DNA from: Gemmatimonadota bacterium
GTDB taxonomy: Bacteria; Gemmatimonadota; Gemmatimonadetes; Gemmatimonadales; GWC2-71-9
Assembly: GCA_025361465.1 (NCBI GenBank)
Contig: JANYAG010000132.1
Span: 1-11,092, forward strand
DNA: 11,092 nucleotides
Direction of reading: 5' to 3'
The notes under the pieces are model-generated. The model saw only the letters and a list, made by a program, of their open reading frames with translations. It did not search any database and was not told the origin of the DNA. A program made the translations under genes and the position numbers. Shown one piece after another: positions 1 through 9,505 of the stretch (its first letter is position 1; the number at the start of each line of letters is the position of its first letter).

Positions 1-109
1 CAGCCTAAATCTCTGCTCTGGGGCATGGCCATAAGTCTATTCCACGAAGCAAGAAGCCTGCCGTTTCGTTACGTTTCAGGCCCTGTGCGATCCTCGGCTA
101 CCCTGACAC

Positions 110-115
110 TAGTAT
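110..115 (+). promoter_or_regulatory. Candidate -10 element directly before glyS
   Basis: The hexamer TAGTAT fits a TANNNT -10 pattern and ends 6 bases before the glyS ATG. That would put the transcription start at or next to the A of the start codon. No purine-rich ribosome binding site lies between the hexamer and the ATG, and no convincing -35 hexamer is visible 16-18 bases upstream. This arrangement resembles leaderless promoters described in Deinococcus and Actinobacteria; applying it here is inference from a single short motif. Confidence 0.35.
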
Positions 116-121
116 CGCCCC

Positions 122-1453
<1,332 letters not shown>

Positions 1454-1457
1454 ACGG

Positions 1458-2731
<1,274 letters not shown>

Positions 2732-2735
<4 letters not shown>

Positions 2736-2770
2736 GGGGGTGCCCCTCGCTCGGATCGCGAATAGTTTTT
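2732..2770 (+). terminator. Possible weak terminator after the PLP-enzyme gene
   Basis: GAGGGG (2734-2739) pairs with CCCCTC (2743-2748) across a 3-base loop. A wobble pair and a G-C pair extend the stem to 2732-2750. The TGA stop (2733-2735) is inside the stem. A run of five T follows at 2766-2770, but it starts about 15 bases after the stem, too far for a textbook intrinsic terminator. A weak TCGC/GCGA hairpin could bring the T-run closer. It may attenuate transcription or protect the 3' end. Confidence 0.3.
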
Positions 2771-2819
2771 CCCGTCCGGCCCGCCCCCAGGGTCTCACCA
2801 CTTTCCGGATTCGCTGACG

Positions 2820-3092
2820 ATGGTCTTCGAGACAACGACGACGCTCTCTCCTGCTGAAGTGTTCGTGCGCGCCAAGCGGTTCTTCGCCGAGCGCGTCCCG
2901 GCGACGTCCGCGTTTCCGGAGCGCGAGGGCCCCGGCTACCTGGTGCTCCGCGGTCAGGGCGGGGAGAAGATTGCGTTGGCTGCAGTTGTCGATGCCGGGG
3001 CCACCAGGATCAGGGGATCGACGCTGCTGTTCGACCAGGCCGTCGATCGCTTTCTCTCGACCCTGCCCACCCCGAACGGTGAACCCGCATGA
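2820..3092 (+). CDS. Small protein of unknown function, upstream partner of ubiquitin-like protein
   Basis: I do not recognise this 90-residue protein. It starts with a probable beta strand (VFETTTTL), followed by an amphipathic helix (about 10-25, rich in Ala, Val, Phe, Arg). Two or three strands follow (GYLVLRG, KIALAAVVDA, ATRIRGSTLLF), then a C-terminal helix (DQAVDRFLSTL). That order loosely recalls a minimal helix-grip or lipid-binding-like fold, but this is speculation. There is no signal peptide, membrane segment, cysteine or obvious catalytic motif. It is probably cytosolic. No clear ribosome binding site precedes the ATG, and I see no upstream in-frame start codon nearby. Its stop overlaps the next gene's start in an ATGA, so the two are probably translated together. 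Coding is supported by this coupling and by the intact frame. Confidence 0.7.
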   Translation: MVFETTTTLSPAEVFVRAKRFFAERVPATSAFPEREGPGYLVLRGQGGEKIALAAVVDAGATRIRGSTLLFDQAVDRFLSTLPTPNGEPA

Positions 3093-3349
3093 GCGAATTG
3101 CTCCGGATCCGGGTCACCGTGCTTGACACGTGGGAAGATGTTGCGCTCGACCTGCCGGCGTCGACCACGTTGGCTGCGGTCAAGTCTGCCGCCCTGGCCG
3201 CCGCGAAAGTCGCCGATCGCCCGGCAGAGTTTGTCCTGAAGTTCCGCGGGGCCACGTTGCCCGACGAGTCCCGCTCGCTCGCCGACACCGGGATTCCCGC
3301 CGACGCCGGGCTGATCGTCCTGCGCGCACGGCGGCTCGCCGTTCGCTGA
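3089..3349 (+). CDS. Ubiquitin-like beta-grasp small protein
   Basis: This 86-residue protein has the layout of a ubiquitin-like domain. A beta hairpin (LRIRVTVLDTWEDVALDLP, about 5-23) is followed by a central helix introduced by STTLAAVKSAALAAA (26-39). Then comes VLKFRGATLPDESRSLADTGI (49-69) and a last strand, AGLIVLRARR (73-82). The FRGATLPDESRSLADTGI segment lines up with the ubiquitin stretch containing FAGKQLEDGRTLSDYNI, and the final strand with ubiquitin's HLVLRLR. The tail ends in RRLAVR, without the di-glycine needed for conjugation. No E1, E2 or JAB protease gene is adjacent, so it more likely acts as a binding or assembly module, as in the EsaB/YukD family. The 4-base overlap with the upstream gene implies coupled translation. 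The fold assignment comes from pattern matching and is fairly confident; the role is unknown. Confidence 0.75.
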   Translation: MSELLRIRVTVLDTWEDVALDLPASTTLAAVKSAALAAAKVADRPAEFVLKFRGATLPDESRSLADTGIPADAGLIVLRARRLAVR

Positions 3350-3353
3350 CTCG

Positions 3354-4247
3354 ATGCGGGTCTTCACCGCTCCCGAGTGCGCGGATCACGAGCCGGGTGT
3401 CGGGCATCCCGAAGCCCGCATCCGGCTCGCGGCGGTTCTTGCAGCGCTCCGCGGCGACCCGGCCATCGTCGTGTCGTCTTCGCCGCCCGCAGCGCTCGCG
3501 CCGCTGCTCGCCCGGCACTCGGCCGCCTATCTGGCGACGATCGAAACGACAAGCGCCGCGGGTGGTGGCGTGTTCGATGAGGACACCTCGGCATCGGCCG
3601 CCACCTGGGGCGCCGTCCTCGGCGCATCGGGTGCTGCGCTGGCCGCGCTCGATTGCGCGATCAGTGATCGGGGACATGCCTTCGCGGCGATTCGTCCACC
3701 GGGGCATCACGCGCTGCGTGATCGGGCCATGGGGTTCTGTTTCGTCAATCACGCCGCAGTGCTTGCTGCCGAAGCCCATCGACGCGGCGCCGGTCGCGTG
3801 CTGATCGTCGACTGGGATGTCCACCACGGCAATGGCACCCAAGCGTTGATCGAGACCGAGCCGACCACGCGGTTCATCTCGATGCACCAATCGCCATGGT
3901 GGCCGGGCAGCGGTGCGGCCAGCGAGCGCGGGGCAGGCAACGTCTTCAACATTCCCCAAGCGGCCGGGTTGGCGCCCACGGTCTACCTCGAGGCCCTCTG
4001 GGACGGGATCGCCGCCGCAACCGACGACTGGTTGCCGGAGATCGTCCTGGTGTCGGCGGGCTATGACGGGATGTCGGGTGATCCGTTGGGCGGCTTCACG
4101 CTCGAGCCGGAGCATTACGCCGAATGGACCCGGCGGCTGCGCGAGCGATTCCCTCGGGCTCCCATCGCGATGGTGATGGAAGGGGGCTACGCCCCGGAGC
4201 GACTCGCTGCCGGGGTTCTGGCGACGGTCAGGGCGCTCGGGGGTTAG
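3354..4247 (+). CDS. Histone deacetylase family amidohydrolase
   Basis: This is a zinc-dependent deacetylase of the arginase/deacetylase fold, 297 residues, predicted cytosolic. Bacterial members remove acetyl or similar acyl groups from lysine, polyamines or other small amides. The active-site His pair is in RPPGHHA (H118, H119), followed by GFCFVNHAAV (127-136). Zinc ligands are D155 and H157 in DWDVHHGNGTQ and D238 in SAGYDGMSGDPLGG. The transition-state tyrosine is Y279 in EGGY. All the core motifs are present, so the enzyme should be active. The DPLGG form resembles class II deacetylases and acetoin-utilisation-type proteins. No ribosome binding site is visible. The gene starts 4 bases after the ubiquitin-like gene and ends 9 bases before the epimerase gene, so it sits in the middle of an operon. 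The substrate cannot be read from the sequence. Confidence 0.93.
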   Translation: MRVFTAPECADHEPGVGHPEARIRLAAVLAALRGDPAIVVSSSPPAALAPLLARHSAAYLATIETTSAAGGGVFDEDTSASAATWGAVLGASGAALAALDCAISDRGHAFAAIRPPGHHALRDRAMGFCFVNHAAVLAAEAHRRGAGRVLIVDWDVHHGNGTQALIETEPTTRFISMHQSPWWPGSGAASERGAGNVFNIPQAAGLAPTVYLEALWDGIAAATDDWLPEIVLVSAGYDGMSGDPLGGFTLEPEHYAEWTRRLRERFPRAPIAMVMEGGYAPERLAAGVLATVRALGG

Positions 4248-4256
4248 CTTCAACCG

Positions 4257-5276
4257 ATGACTCTCCGCCTGACCACCGAACTCCTCACCCTCCATACCAC
4301 GCACCCGTTCATCATCGCACGTGGCGGCCACAGCGAGTTCCGCACCGTGATGGTGAAAGTGACCGATGGCGATGGGGTCGAGGGATGGGGGGAAGCCGCG
4401 GCGACCGCCTTCTATGGCGAAACCCTGGCGACGGTCCAGGCCGCGCTCGCGACCTATGGCCCGCTGCTGGGGGATGATCCCTTCGCGCTGGACGCGATCG
4501 AACGGCGCCTCGAAACGACGCTGGCCGGCAATGCGGCGGCGCGGGTGGCCATCTCGGCGGCGCTGCACGATCTGGTCGGCAAGCGACTCGGTATTCCGCT
4601 CTGGCGTTACTGGGGCCTCGAAGCCGCCAAGGCACCGCGCTCGACGTTCACGATCGGCATCGACACGCCGGAGATGATCCGGCGCAAGGTGGCCGAGGCG
4701 GCTGGCTATCCGGTGCTGAAGGTCAAGCTGGGCACGCCGAATGATCTCGAAATCCTCACGACCATCCGCGAGGCCACCGATCGCGAGATTCGCGTTGACG
4801 CCAATTGCGGCTGGACCGCGGACCACGCCGTGGCGATGCTGCCGGTGCTTGCCGAATTCGGCGTAACCGTCCTCGAGCAGCCGGTGACGCCGACCGACAT
4901 CGCGGGCCTGGCGCACATCCGTCGCCAGTCGAAGATCCCGATCATTGCCGATGAGAGCTGCGTCACGTCGGCCCACATCCCTGCGCTGGTCGGCGCCGTC
5001 GATGGCATCAACATCAAGCTGGCCAAGTGCGGCTCGCTGCGCGAGGCGCTGCGGATGATCGCCATCGCGCGCGCGCACGGCATGATGGTAATGGTGGGGT
5101 GCATGATCGAGTCGTCGCTCGGCATCACGGCGGCGGCGCACTTCACGCCCCTGGTGGACATCGTGGATCTCGACGGTGCCGCGCTGCTCCGCGACGATCC
5201 CTTTGCCGGGGCGACGATTCCGGGGGGCCAGGTGACGCTGCCCGATGCTCCGGGGCTCGGCGTGACGCGGCGATGA
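4257..5276 (+). CDS. Dipeptide epimerase (L-Ala-D/L-Glu type), enolase superfamily
   Basis: This is a muconate-lactonising-type enolase superfamily enzyme of 339 residues, normal length for the family. It probably inverts the second residue of a dipeptide such as L-Ala-D-Glu, a murein recycling product. The barrel carries both general bases: K157 in the K-x-K motif KVKLG (155-159), and K254 in NIKLAKCG. The magnesium ligands are D181 (DANCGW), E207 (EQP) and D232 (ADES). The DLDG at 304-307 matches the D-x-D motif that separates dipeptide epimerases from other superfamily members by binding the substrate amino group. An N-terminal capping domain covers roughly 1-125. The stop overlaps the priA start in ATGA, implying coupled translation. 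The subgroup is well supported; the exact dipeptide preference is inferred. Confidence 0.9.
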   Translation: MTLRLTTELLTLHTTHPFIIARGGHSEFRTVMVKVTDGDGVEGWGEAAATAFYGETLATVQAALATYGPLLGDDPFALDAIERRLETTLAGNAAARVAISAALHDLVGKRLGIPLWRYWGLEAAKAPRSTFTIGIDTPEMIRRKVAEAAGYPVLKVKLGTPNDLEILTTIREATDREIRVDANCGWTADHAVAMLPVLAEFGVTVLEQPVTPTDIAGLAHIRRQSKIPIIADESCVTSAHIPALVGAVDGINIKLAKCGSLREALRMIAIARAHGMMVMVGCMIESSLGITAAAHFTPLVDIVDLDGAALLRDDPFAGATIPGGQVTLPDAPGLGVTRR

Positions 5277-7693
5277 CTGAGCGGTACGCGCACGTCGCGC
5301 TGCCGCTTCCGCTCGCCGACCCCTACACCTACCGGATCCCGGCGACGCTCGCTGATCGCGCGCTCCCCGGAGCGCGCGTCGTCGTTCCGGTGCGGACCCG
5401 TGAGCTGGTCGGGATCATCACGGCGACCGATGTCCCGGCACCCGGGATGACCTCGCGCGACCTGCTTGCGGCTCCCGATGGATCCCCCGCCTTGTCTCCG
5501 ATGCTGCTCGCCCTCGCCGAGCGGCTGTCCCACTATTACGGCGCTCCCCTCGGACTCGTGCTCCATGCGATGCTCCCGGCGGCACTCTGGGGACATTCCA
5601 GTGTCGAGTTGGTCCTGATCGGGGGACGAGCGGTTCGCGTCGGCGGGACGGCAGAACAACTGGTCCGGTGGCTGCACGAGCGCGGCGGTCGCGCGGCGAT
5701 GCAGGCCGCCAGCCGCGCGATGAAGCGTCCCCTGTGGGATGTGGTTGACCGACTCCAGCGGGTCGGCGTGGTGGCGCTCGATGTGCAGCGACCGGACACC
5801 TCCGCCGGGATGGCCAGCATCCGGGTTGCCGCCCTCGTCGGCGACGCGCTCTCGCTGATCGAGCGCGACACCCGCTTTGCCCGCGCGCCCAAGCAGCGCC
5901 TCCTGTACGAGTTGCTTGAGGCGCGCGGAGGGCGCTCGGTCGTCGCCGAGCTGCTGGCGGCGGCCGGGGTGACCGAGGCGCCCTTGCGGGCCCTGGTGTC
6001 GAGGGGCACGGTGCGGGTCGAGCTCGCCGAAGTGCGCCGCGATCCCTTCGCCGACCTGCCGCATTCACCGCCGCCACCGCACCTCACCGCCGATCAACGC
6101 GCGGCGCTCACCTGGCTCGAGGCCGTGCCCCCGGGCGAGTCGGCGTTGCTCTTCGGCGTCACCGGGTCGGGCAAGACGCTGGTGTATCTCGAGCGGATCC
6201 GCGAACTGGTCGCGGCTGGTCGGGGGGCCATCATCCTGGTGCCCGAGATTGCCTTGACACCGCAGACGGTCGCTCGCGTGCGCGCCGTCTTCGGCGATGA
6301 CGTGGCGGTGCTCCACAGCGCGCTCTCGGATGGCGAGCGCGCCGATGCCTGGCGTGCACTTCGCCGGGGGGAACGCCATGTGGCGGTTGGGGCGCGTTCG
6401 GCCATCTTCGCGCCCGTGCAGAATCTCGGTGTCATCGTTCTCGACGAGGAACACGAAACCAGCTACAAGAATGGCGAGACGCCGCGGTACCATGCGCGCA
6501 CCGTCGCCGCCATGCGCGCCCGTCTCGAAGGGGCGACCCTCATCCTTGGAAGCGCCACCCCGTCCCTGGAAACCTGGGCAGGCCTCGCTCCGCTGCACCG
6601 CATGGTTCGCCTGCCCGAACGGATCGCGGCCCGGCCCATGCCGCCGGTTGACCTGATCGACCTGCGCTCCGCCCCACAGGTCCGGGACGTGACGGGGATG
6701 CCGTGGAGCCAGCAACTCGATGACGGGATCACGGCCGCGCTCGCCCGCAAGGAACAGGTGCTGCTCCTGCTCAATCGGCGCGGCTGGGCGTCCTTCGTCC
6801 AGTGTCGCGAGTGTGGCCAGGTGGTCGACTGTCCGCGCTGCAGCATCTCGTTGACGGTGCACCGCCAGCCCGCGGAATTGCGCTGCCACTATTGTGACCA
6901 TCGCGAGCCGGTGCCAGGGCGATGCCCTTCCTGCGGCGGCGAGGCGTCAAGGCAGCTCGGCGCCGGCACGCAGCAGCTCGAAGAACTGGTGGCGGCACGC
7001 TTCCCGTCGGCGCGACTAGCGCGCATGGATCTCGACACGACCAGCGGCAAGTGGGCGCATCACCGGATCCTCGATCGGGTCGAGCGCGGCGAGGTCGATA
7101 TCCTGTTGGGCACGCAAATGATCGCCAAGGGGATCGACTTTCCGAACGTCACCCTGGTTGGCGTGGTCGACGCGGATACGGCGCTGCACTTGCCCGACTT
7201 CCGTGCCTCGGAGCGGACGTTCCAGCTCATCGCGCAGGTGGCGGGCCGGACCGGGCGGGGTCCGAAAGGAGGCCGGGTGCTGGTGCAGACTCGCCAGCCG
7301 ACCCACCCGGCCCTCGAGTTCGCCGCGCGCCACGACGCCGAAGGGTTTCTCGGGGCCGAGATGGTTGCCCGTGAGTCGCCGGCCTATCCGCCGCACGTCG
7401 CCATCGCCAACATCATCGTCAGCGGCCCCGATCGGGCCGCGGTCAACGCCCGTGCCAGCGAGGTCGCCGAGTGGTGTGAGCGGGTCGTGGCTCACAACGC
7501 GCTTCCATTGATCGTACTCGGTCCCGCACCCTGCCCGATCGAGCGCATCAAGGACCGCTGGCGCGATCACCTCGTCCTCAAGGGGCCGCCGCAGGCCCTC
7601 GGGCGCTGGGTGCGCGTCGCGGCCCCCCAGCTGGCCGCCGGACGGGGCGACGTGCGGGTTGCGGTCGATCGAGACCCGGTGAGCCTGCTCTAG
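5273..7693 (+). CDS. priA: Primosomal replication-restart helicase PriA
   Basis: PriA recognises stalled or repaired forks, unwinds the lagging strand and loads the replicative helicase. The open frame extends upstream, but the ATG at 5273 is the right start: it overlaps the epimerase stop and gives the typical PriA N-terminal DNA-binding segment (YAHVALPLPLADPYTYRIP). The product is 806 residues. The Walker A motif is GVTGSGKT (295-302) and the Walker B/DEAH-type motif is DEEH (391-394). A helicase motif III-like LGSATPS follows. Eight cysteines at 511, 514, 520, 523, 538, 541, 551 and 554 form the two zinc sites inserted in the helicase core. The later motifs GTQMIAKGIDFPNV and QVAGRTGRG are intact, and the C-terminus ends in the family-typical DPVSLL. 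Nothing is truncated. Its place downstream of metabolic genes looks like operon sharing and not a functional link. Confidence 0.97.
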   Translation: MTERYAHVALPLPLADPYTYRIPATLADRALPGARVVVPVRTRELVGIITATDVPAPGMTSRDLLAAPDGSPALSPMLLALAERLSHYYGAPLGLVLHAMLPAALWGHSSVELVLIGGRAVRVGGTAEQLVRWLHERGGRAAMQAASRAMKRPLWDVVDRLQRVGVVALDVQRPDTSAGMASIRVAALVGDALSLIERDTRFARAPKQRLLYELLEARGGRSVVAELLAAAGVTEAPLRALVSRGTVRVELAEVRRDPFADLPHSPPPPHLTADQRAALTWLEAVPPGESALLFGVTGSGKTLVYLERIRELVAAGRGAIILVPEIALTPQTVARVRAVFGDDVAVLHSALSDGERADAWRALRRGERHVAVGARSAIFAPVQNLGVIVLDEEHETSYKNGETPRYHARTVAAMRARLEGATLILGSATPSLETWAGLAPLHRMVRLPERIAARPMPPVDLIDLRSAPQVRDVTGMPWSQQLDDGITAALARKEQVLLLLNRRGWASFVQCRECGQVVDCPRCSISLTVHRQPAELRCHYCDHREPVPGRCPSCGGEASRQLGAGTQQLEELVAARFPSARLARMDLDTTSGKWAHHRILDRVERGEVDILLGTQMIAKGIDFPNVTLVGVVDADTALHLPDFRASERTFQLIAQVAGRTGRGPKGGRVLVQTRQPTHPALEFAARHDAEGFLGAEMVARESPAYPPHVAIANIIVSGPDRAAVNARASEVAEWCERVVAHNALPLIVLGPAPCPIERIKDRWRDHLVLKGPPQALGRWVRVAAPQLAAGRGDVRVAVDRDPVSLL

Positions 7694-7727
7694 TCCGCCT
7701 GCCCCCACTATCCTTTCCCGAGGCCTT

Positions 7728-7732
7728 GGAGG
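7728..7732 (+). promoter_or_regulatory. Strong ribosome binding site that matches a mini-ORF, not the annotated start
   Basis: GGAGG is the best Shine-Dalgarno match in the priA downstream gap. It is spaced 5 bases from an ATG at 7738 that opens a 14-codon frame. It lies 19 bases from the 7752 ATG of the 142-residue frame, too far for normal initiation there. Confidence 0.5.
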
Positions 7733-7737
7733 CGCGG

Positions 7738-7782
7738 ATGTCCCTGCGGCGATGGTTGGTCGAGCGATGCTCCCCGGAATGA
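7738..7782 (+). CDS. Possible 14-residue leader peptide coupled to the next gene
   Basis: The frame reads MSLRRWLVERCSPE and stops. It has the ideal ribosome binding site for this region (GGAGG, 5-base spacing). Its TGA (7780-7782) overlaps an ATG at 7779, which is an in-frame start of the next gene, in the ATGA arrangement used elsewhere in this window. It could be a translated leader that delivers ribosomes to the downstream start. It could equally be chance, or the true start of the next gene broken by a frameshift. No attenuator hairpin or run of one amino acid is evident. Confidence 0.3.
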   Translation: MSLRRWLVERCSPE

Positions 7783-8180
7783 CCCCCGGTGGTCCCGGCG
7801 AAGGCCCCCAGTGGCTGCGCCTGGCGGCCTGGCTGCGAGACGCCCTCCCGGTCGAGGAGGTGGATGGCATCTGGGTCTTCCGGACCCTCCGGCGCGACCA
7901 GCGCGAGTTCGGAACCGCCGTCCTCAGTCGGATCGACGGCGATCGCCGGCGGATCTATACCTCCCGGTACGTGGCGAAGATCAAGGGCAAGCAGCGCGGC
8001 GGATTCGAAGCGCAGCTGGAGGAAGTTGGCAGCGGCCCGATCGAGGCGTTGCACGAATTGCTCCAGCTCGTGCCGGTGCGCGCCGACGACGGCGAGCCGC
8101 CGCAGCCGGTCGAGGTGATGACATGGTTTCCGGCGATGGCAACCATCGTGGAGGACGACCCGTCCGATGTTCCCGGATGA
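7752..8180 (+). CDS. Conserved-looking hypothetical protein upstream of a Fur regulator
   Basis: I do not recognise this protein of up to 142 residues. It has no signal peptide, membrane segment, cysteine or known motif, so it is probably cytosolic. The N-terminus is a Gly/Pro-rich stretch, then a helix (PQWLRLAAWLRDAL) and a likely beta sheet (GIWVFRTLRRDQREFGTAVLSRI, then RRIYTSRYVAKIKGKQRGGFEAQLEEVG). A helix follows (IEALHELLQLVPV), and the tail is acidic. The start is uncertain: in-frame ATGs lie at 7752, 7767 and 7779. The 7779 start overlaps the stop of a 14-codon frame that has a strong ribosome binding site, and would give 133 residues. The 3' end overlaps the Fur gene by 14 bases, so the two are likely co-expressed. 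Coding status is well supported by position and codon use; function is unknown. Confidence 0.7.
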   Translation: MVGRAMLPGMTPGGPGEGPQWLRLAAWLRDALPVEEVDGIWVFRTLRRDQREFGTAVLSRIDGDRRRIYTSRYVAKIKGKQRGGFEAQLEEVGSGPIEALHELLQLVPVRADDGEPPQPVEVMTWFPAMATIVEDDPSDVPG

Positions 8181-8658
8181 CAACGCGTCGGGGCGAGAGC
8201 TGCTGGAACGGTTCCGGAGCTGGTTGCAGGAACGCCACCTCCCGGCCACTCGGCCGCGCGACATGATCGCCGCGATTGTCCTCACCAGCCGCGAGCATCT
8301 TTCGGTCGATGGCATCCAGCGGCGACTGCGTGAGGATGGTGCCAGCATCGGATTGGCCACCATCTACCGCTCACTCGACACCCTGGTCGAGAGTGGCCTG
8401 GTCCGCGCGCACGATTTCGGCGAGGGCTTCCGCCGCTTCGAACCGATGCATGCCAGCGCCCAACACGGCCACCTCGTCTGTTCCCGATGCGGTCAGGTGA
8501 CCGAGTTTTCCACCGATCGGTTCGAGCGACTCCTGCCAATCGTCTCCGATGAGCACGGCTTCCAGCATCACCGGCACCGGGTCGAGATTCACGGGCTCTG
8601 TCGAGTCTGCCGGGACGCGGACATCAGCGCCGTGGCCCGCGCGGGACGGCCGCGATGA
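8167..8658 (+). CDS. Fur-family metal-responsive transcriptional regulator
   Basis: This is a DNA-binding repressor of the ferric uptake regulator family, 163 residues. An N-terminal winged helix covers about 10-90, with the recognition helix region ATIYRSLDTLVESGLV (64-79). The C-terminal dimerisation domain carries a structural zinc site from two CxxC pairs, C105/C108 (CSRC) and C145/C148 (CRVC). Candidate regulatory-metal ligands are H44, H100 and H102 (HGH), E113 and H137, at positions matching Fur. Glu at 113, where PerR has its oxidisable Asp, argues mildly for Fur over PerR; Zur cannot be excluded. A GGAGG lies 12 bases before the ATG, slightly far. The start overlaps the preceding gene by 14 bases, and the stop overlaps ccdA in ATGA. 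I did not find a convincing Fur-box palindrome nearby. Confidence 0.92.
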   Translation: MFPDDNASGRELLERFRSWLQERHLPATRPRDMIAAIVLTSREHLSVDGIQRRLREDGASIGLATIYRSLDTLVESGLVRAHDFGEGFRRFEPMHASAQHGHLVCSRCGQVTEFSTDRFERLLPIVSDEHGFQHHRHRVEIHGLCRVCRDADISAVARAGRPR

Positions 8659-9383
8659 ACGGCGAAGCGGCCATCGGTCCCGCCGTGGCGTTCCTCGGTG
8701 GCCTGTTGAGTTTTCTCTCCCCGTGCGTGCTGCCGCTGGTGCCGAGTTACATCGGCTTTCTGACCGGGATGACGATCGAGGAGATGGGCGATCGCCGGCA
8801 CTGGGCCGTGCTGCATGCGCTCCTCTTCGTCGCCGGCTTTTCGCTGGTCTTCATCGCGCTCGGCGCCGGCGCCACCGAACTGGGCAGCGCGTTGCGCTAC
8901 AACAAGATCTGGCTGGCGCGCGCGGGCGGTGTGCTGGTGATCATTTTCGGGCTCTACTCGCTCGGCGTGATCCGCATCTCGATGCTGGACCAGGATCGTC
9001 GGCTCCACCTTGATCGCAAGCCCCTTGGCTTCCTCGGCTCGGTGCTGGTGGGGATGACGTTTGCGGCCGGTTGGACACCGTGCATCGGTCCCGTGCTTGG
9101 TGGCATCCTGCTCATGGCCGGGACCAGCAACGACGTGCATCGCGGGATCCTGCTGCTCGGCGCCTACTCGGCCGGACTGGCGGTGCCGTTCCTGGTGGTG
9201 GCCGTGGCGCTCGACGCGTTCCGTGGCTGGTTCCAGCGTTTCCGGCGGTGGATGCCCTGGGTGCAACGGATCAGCGGTGTGATCCTGATTGCGATCGGCC
9301 TGCTCCTGGTGACGGGGGAGTTTGCCCGGCTGGTTTCGCTGCTCCAGGCGATCACGCCGGAGGTTCTGCGCGAGCGGCTCTGA
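8655..9383 (+). CDS. ccdA: CcdA-type thiol electron transporter for cytochrome c biogenesis
   Basis: This inner-membrane protein of the CcdA/DsbD-beta family moves reducing equivalents from cytosolic thioredoxin to periplasmic or outward-facing thiol proteins. It keeps apocytochrome c heme-binding cysteines reduced. The 242-residue product has about six hydrophobic segments, near 8-38, 52-72, 86-106, 126-156, 163-187 and 205-222. The redox pair is C24 in SPCVLPLVPSY and C143 in WTPCIGPVLGG, the two signature motifs of the family. Both cysteines are present and the length is typical. It starts inside the Fur gene stop (ATGA), so translation is probably coupled. That links electron supply for heme protein maturation with a metal sensor. 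No thioredoxin-like partner or other cytochrome maturation gene is visible in the window. Confidence 0.93.
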   Translation: MNGEAAIGPAVAFLGGLLSFLSPCVLPLVPSYIGFLTGMTIEEMGDRRHWAVLHALLFVAGFSLVFIALGAGATELGSALRYNKIWLARAGGVLVIIFGLYSLGVIRISMLDQDRRLHLDRKPLGFLGSVLVGMTFAAGWTPCIGPVLGGILLMAGTSNDVHRGILLLGAYSAGLAVPFLVVAVALDAFRGWFQRFRRWMPWVQRISGVILIAIGLLLVTGEFARLVSLLQAITPEVLRERL

Positions 9384-9505
9384 CCCTCGCCAGGAAGAAC
9401 GTCGGGTCACCTGGGTTGTGAACGTCAGGTCGGCTCAGTCGTCGTACTGGTCGCTGCCGGACGATGATGTTCCGGCGGGCGATCAACCCTGAAGGAGTGT
9501 GATCC
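9384..9505 (+). other. Intergenic leader of the lipoprotein gene
   Basis: These 122 bases hold no gene. GCCGGA (9456-9461) and TCCGGC (9471-9476) form a 6-bp stem with a 9-base loop about 30 bases before the lipoprotein start. A good ribosome binding site, AAGGAG, lies at 9492-9497, 8 bases before the ATG. A promoter is expected here, but no convincing -35/-10 pair stands out. No terminator with a T-run follows ccdA. Confidence 0.4.

Noticed and set aside
1..121. Possible RNA gene or upstream gene end in the first 121 bases
   Set aside because: The stretch is less GC-rich than the rest, but I see no tRNA cloverleaf, CCA tail, conserved RNA motif or coding frame in it.
3180..5141. Very long - strand open frame (653 codons) opposite the deacetylase and epimerase
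   Set aside because: It spans two real genes and their junction. The product is Arg/His/Asp-rich with no fold pattern, and stop-free antisense frames are common at this GC content.
5027..5272. Upstream extension of the priA frame
   Set aside because: It lies inside the epimerase gene in another frame. The family-typical N-terminus begins at 5273, where the start overlaps the epimerase stop.
4706..6064. Long - strand open frame opposite the epimerase and priA 5' region
   Set aside because: Covers a gene junction on the other strand and shows no family motif.
8589..9410. - strand open frame opposite ccdA (273 codons)
   Set aside because: Shadow of a membrane-protein gene; the product is His/Arg/Gln-rich and unlike any domain I know.
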